Part shown: positions 62,020 to 64,000 of the stretch, piece after piece
Position numbering within the stretch: the stretch's first letter is position 1
Layout of the letters: every line of letters begins with the position of its first letter
Assembly: GCF_002878395.1 (NCBI RefSeq)
Contig: NC_061121.1
Location: 46,545,180 to 46,609,179, forward strand
Length of the DNA: 64,000 nucleotides
From: Capsicum annuum
Lineage: Eukaryota > Streptophyta > Magnoliopsida > Solanales > Solanaceae
Reading direction: 5' to 3'
Position numbers and translations under genes: made by a program
The notes under the pieces: generated by a model
The model's input: the letters and a program-made list of their open reading frames with translations, nothing else
What the model was told of the DNA's origin: nothing
The model's database searches: none

Positions 62020-62290
62020 GACTCAAATAAGAGATGAAGAAAGCAAATGGAGCTTTGATTTTATTTTTTTTCAGAAGAACTATTAGCATACTTGTGAAGG
62101 GAATAGGAGAAGACGGAACAATCGTTTTTTTCTTTGCTACCTGTAAAGTATGAAATTTAATGATATTTAACAAATCTATATATTTATTGAGAAATAAATG
62201 GGCAGAGTTTGAAAAAGGAATTAATTTAGAAAAAAATTCAAAAAACTAGAAATTAAATAAATAGAAATTGTGGATTTCTCTAATCCTCTT
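62020..62290 (-). repeat. Module 5' flank, copy C
   Basis: Counterpart of 58440-58735. Similarity fades at about 62285, which marks the right edge of the shuffled modules as far as visible. Confidence 0.78.
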
Positions 62291-62453
62291 TTATATATAT
62301 GTATAAATTATGACCATTTAATATTTCATAGTTTAATTAATTTAGTTAAAAAAAAAAAATAATAATTCATGTATTTCAATTTTAAATTTAACAAAATTTG
62401 TGACTCTCCTAATACCAATAAGACTTATGATTCTCCTAATATTTTCATATATT

Positions 62454-62969
62454 GAGCCTGTTTGGATATGATTAACTTTTTTAGCTTTTTAAGGTGTTTG
62501 ATAAATTAAAAAATGCTTAAAAAAGCTAAAAGCTGATTAAAAATTTAAAAAGTGAGAAGCCGGGTACCCCATCTCTTTTCTTTTTAGATTAAAATTCTTT
62601 TAGATTTGATCATTTTCTTTTTCTCTTTGTCGTTTCGCTTCATCTCTTCCCTCCAATTTTCTCTTCATCTTTCTTCTTTGTTTTCATTGAATCCATCATT
62701 ACATCAGAGGTTTATTCAATAATTTTATTTTAGAATTAAGAATTATAAATAATTCACCTTATTTATGGTGTTAACAACTTTAAGAACATTTAAGTCATTT
62801 TAACAACAAAAAGTGTTTAACATCACTTGTTTACCAAACACATCAGCAACTTTTTTTCAATTTCAGCACTTCTATCCAAACGCTTTTCTGCTTAATTTAT
62901 AAGCACTTATTTTAAGCTTTTAATCATTCAACTAAAAAACTATTTTTTTAATCCTATCCAAACGGGCTC
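62454..62969. mobile_element. MITE with GAGCCTGTTTGGATA ends
   Basis: Ends GAGCCTGTTTGGATATGATT and AATCCTATCCAAACGGGCTC are inverted repeats. ATT flanks both sides, compatible with a 3-bp duplication of the Harbinger kind. About 516 bp, AT-rich, no open frame. Confidence 0.72.
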
Positions 62970-63185
62970 ATTGTAATTCTATACTTGAAAAAAATTCTTC
63001 ACGTAAAAGAAGAATTAATTATTCTCCTACTCCTAAAAATAGACAATTAGTTTTTATAATTAAGACTTCTTTCTATATATTTTAGGTTTAAATTTCATAT
63101 TTTTTATTTTAAAAAATACTATTATATTCTGTCGATGGTCTTAGACACAACATTATAAATGAAAAATTCTTGACGAGTAGGAATA

Positions 63186-64000
63186 CTCTGCAAAATTGAT
63201 TTTTTAAGTAAGTCCCATAACTGCTAGATCTTGACATAAAAATCAGCCAATTTTTACTTTTGTTCTTGTTACTTTTTGTGACATGCCTTTCTTCATTTTA
63301 ATTTTTTTTCAACTTCATCTTTTTTATCATAATACCATGTTCAATTCTTCCAAAAATATTATGAGAGATAATGTGGATCAGTTACTTCTTTTTATAGGAG
63401 TTTATGACTTATATATATTCTCTTACATGAAGCCATCTGCATGTATATTGACCATGAATCATAGTCTAATTTTCTTTCCTCATAATTCTGTTTTTCTTTT
63501 TTGTTAATTTCTAAATCTGATACGATAAAATTTTTCGACAAATTTAGATGATTTATATTTTTTATAAAATATTGACAATTTTAAAAAGATTGTAAAACAA
63601 GAAAATTACTATGAAGCTCAAACGATGTTCAACTCCATTAGGCCAACTATAATTCTTCCTAGTTTTCACATATTGCAATTTACGTCTCTTCAAATTTAAA
63701 TCGAATTTATATGAGATTACGATAAATCGCATTGGGAGTAATATTACGTATTTTGATAAGGAGATTAATTTTTTTTTAATCTTATATTTAGCTAAAACTC
63801 AAGCTGTAGAATGCATGAAAAAAATTGATGTATCTTACCACATTGTCCGTGGATACTACAAGTCCATAATATCCATTCTATAAGAGCTCTCCACCAAATT
63901 GATTAGTTGAACAATGCAATATTTCCTCCATATCTGAAATTATGGGAGCCAGTGACTTCAAATTTAATATTTTTTACTTTTTTCACATGATAAAAAATCA
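63186..64000 (+). repeat. Long direct repeat, copy 2 (no insertions), cut by window end
   Basis: Aligns with 45572-46131, 46885-47078 and 47845-47903 in order, and supplies the empty sites for the solo LTR and the TIR element. It continues beyond the window. Confidence 0.88.

Larger units (their letters stand above)
48362..62290 (-). mobile_element. Mosaic of captured host-gene fragments, probable Helitron-type
   Basis: At least seven distinct host-gene pieces lie on the minus strand, with introns and splice sites kept: chloroplast RNP, FVE, OST48, glycosyltransferase, RPA1-like, B-type cyclin and unidentified exons. Blocks are shuffled and repeated: 55215-58735 and 58745-62290 share the cyclin block and the 5' flank but differ in what sits between (RPA exons versus FVE exons). 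The left edge has minus-strand GTGCGGCTAATTTTCCTAG then T, like a Helitron 3' end (hairpin region, CTRR, target T). No matching TC 5' end, Rep or helicase was found, so the class is inferred; a Pack-MULE or non-transposon duplication is possible. Confidence 0.55.

Noticed and set aside
62454..62969. MITE as the right end of the Helitron-like mosaic
   Set aside because: It has its own inverted ends and flanking ATT, and lies beyond the last alignment between modules B and C.

Overview
This is AT-rich nuclear DNA from a dicot plant. The spliceosomal introns, chromovirus-type Ty3/gypsy elements, a (GTT)n-tailed SINE, an L1-type LINE with an RNase H domain, MITEs and the wording of the captured gene fragments all suggest a Solanaceae genome (Solanum-like). 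Species assignment is inference. No RNA genes and no CRISPR arrays were seen. Only one host gene looks intact, a DNA polymerase lambda gene. The rest is mobile elements, decayed gene pieces and repeats.

Region 1 (1-19932) is a nest of LTR retrotransposons. A degenerate + strand chromovirus (E1; LTR remnant 301-489, gag, protease, RT, RNase H, integrase, chromodomain, 3' LTR 12550-19932) was hit twice. A minus-strand element with 0.7 kb LTRs (E2, 3503-10480) landed between RT and RNase H. A gag-only chromovirus derivative (E3, 12592-17959) landed 42 bp inside the 3' LTR. Both insertions have TG..CA-type ends, 5-bp target duplications with one mismatch, and primer-binding sites. Bases 1-300 are the pol end of yet another chromovirus fused to the truncated E1 LTR.

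Region 2 (19933-28094) holds MITE-like repeats, a broken mitochondrial DnaJ (GFA2-like) fragment on the minus strand (21428-22341), AT-rich sequence, and a tandem array (about 25560-28090) whose units each carry a hairpin. The array runs up to the TATA box of the next gene.

Region 3 (28096-36950) is the DNA polymerase lambda gene (POLL): 14 exons, all GT-AG introns, 532 codons, with BRCT, 8-kDa lyase and polymerase X domains and all three catalytic aspartates. Intron 2 holds a Harbinger-type MITE and intron 8 a complete TRIM retroelement.

Region 4 (about 37090-42800) is a near-complete minus-strand LINE with an open endonuclease frame. Region 5 (42800-48360) is intergenic, with a SINE, a solo LTR and a Mutator-like non-autonomous element, the last two inserted in one copy of a repeat whose second copy starts near 63186.

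Region 6 (48362-62290) is the most unusual part. It is a minus-strand mosaic of intron-containing fragments of unrelated host genes: a chloroplast RRM ribonucleoprotein, FVE/MSI4 (twice), OST48, a family-1 glycosyltransferase, an RPA1-like ssDNA-binding protein (one nearly full copy, one 5' part) and B-type cyclin (twice, with unrecognised exons spliced into it). The pieces are shuffled and duplicated head to tail. Retained introns, modular shuffling, an RPA gene and a candidate CTAG terminus at the left edge fit Helitron-type gene capture. That mechanism is inference.
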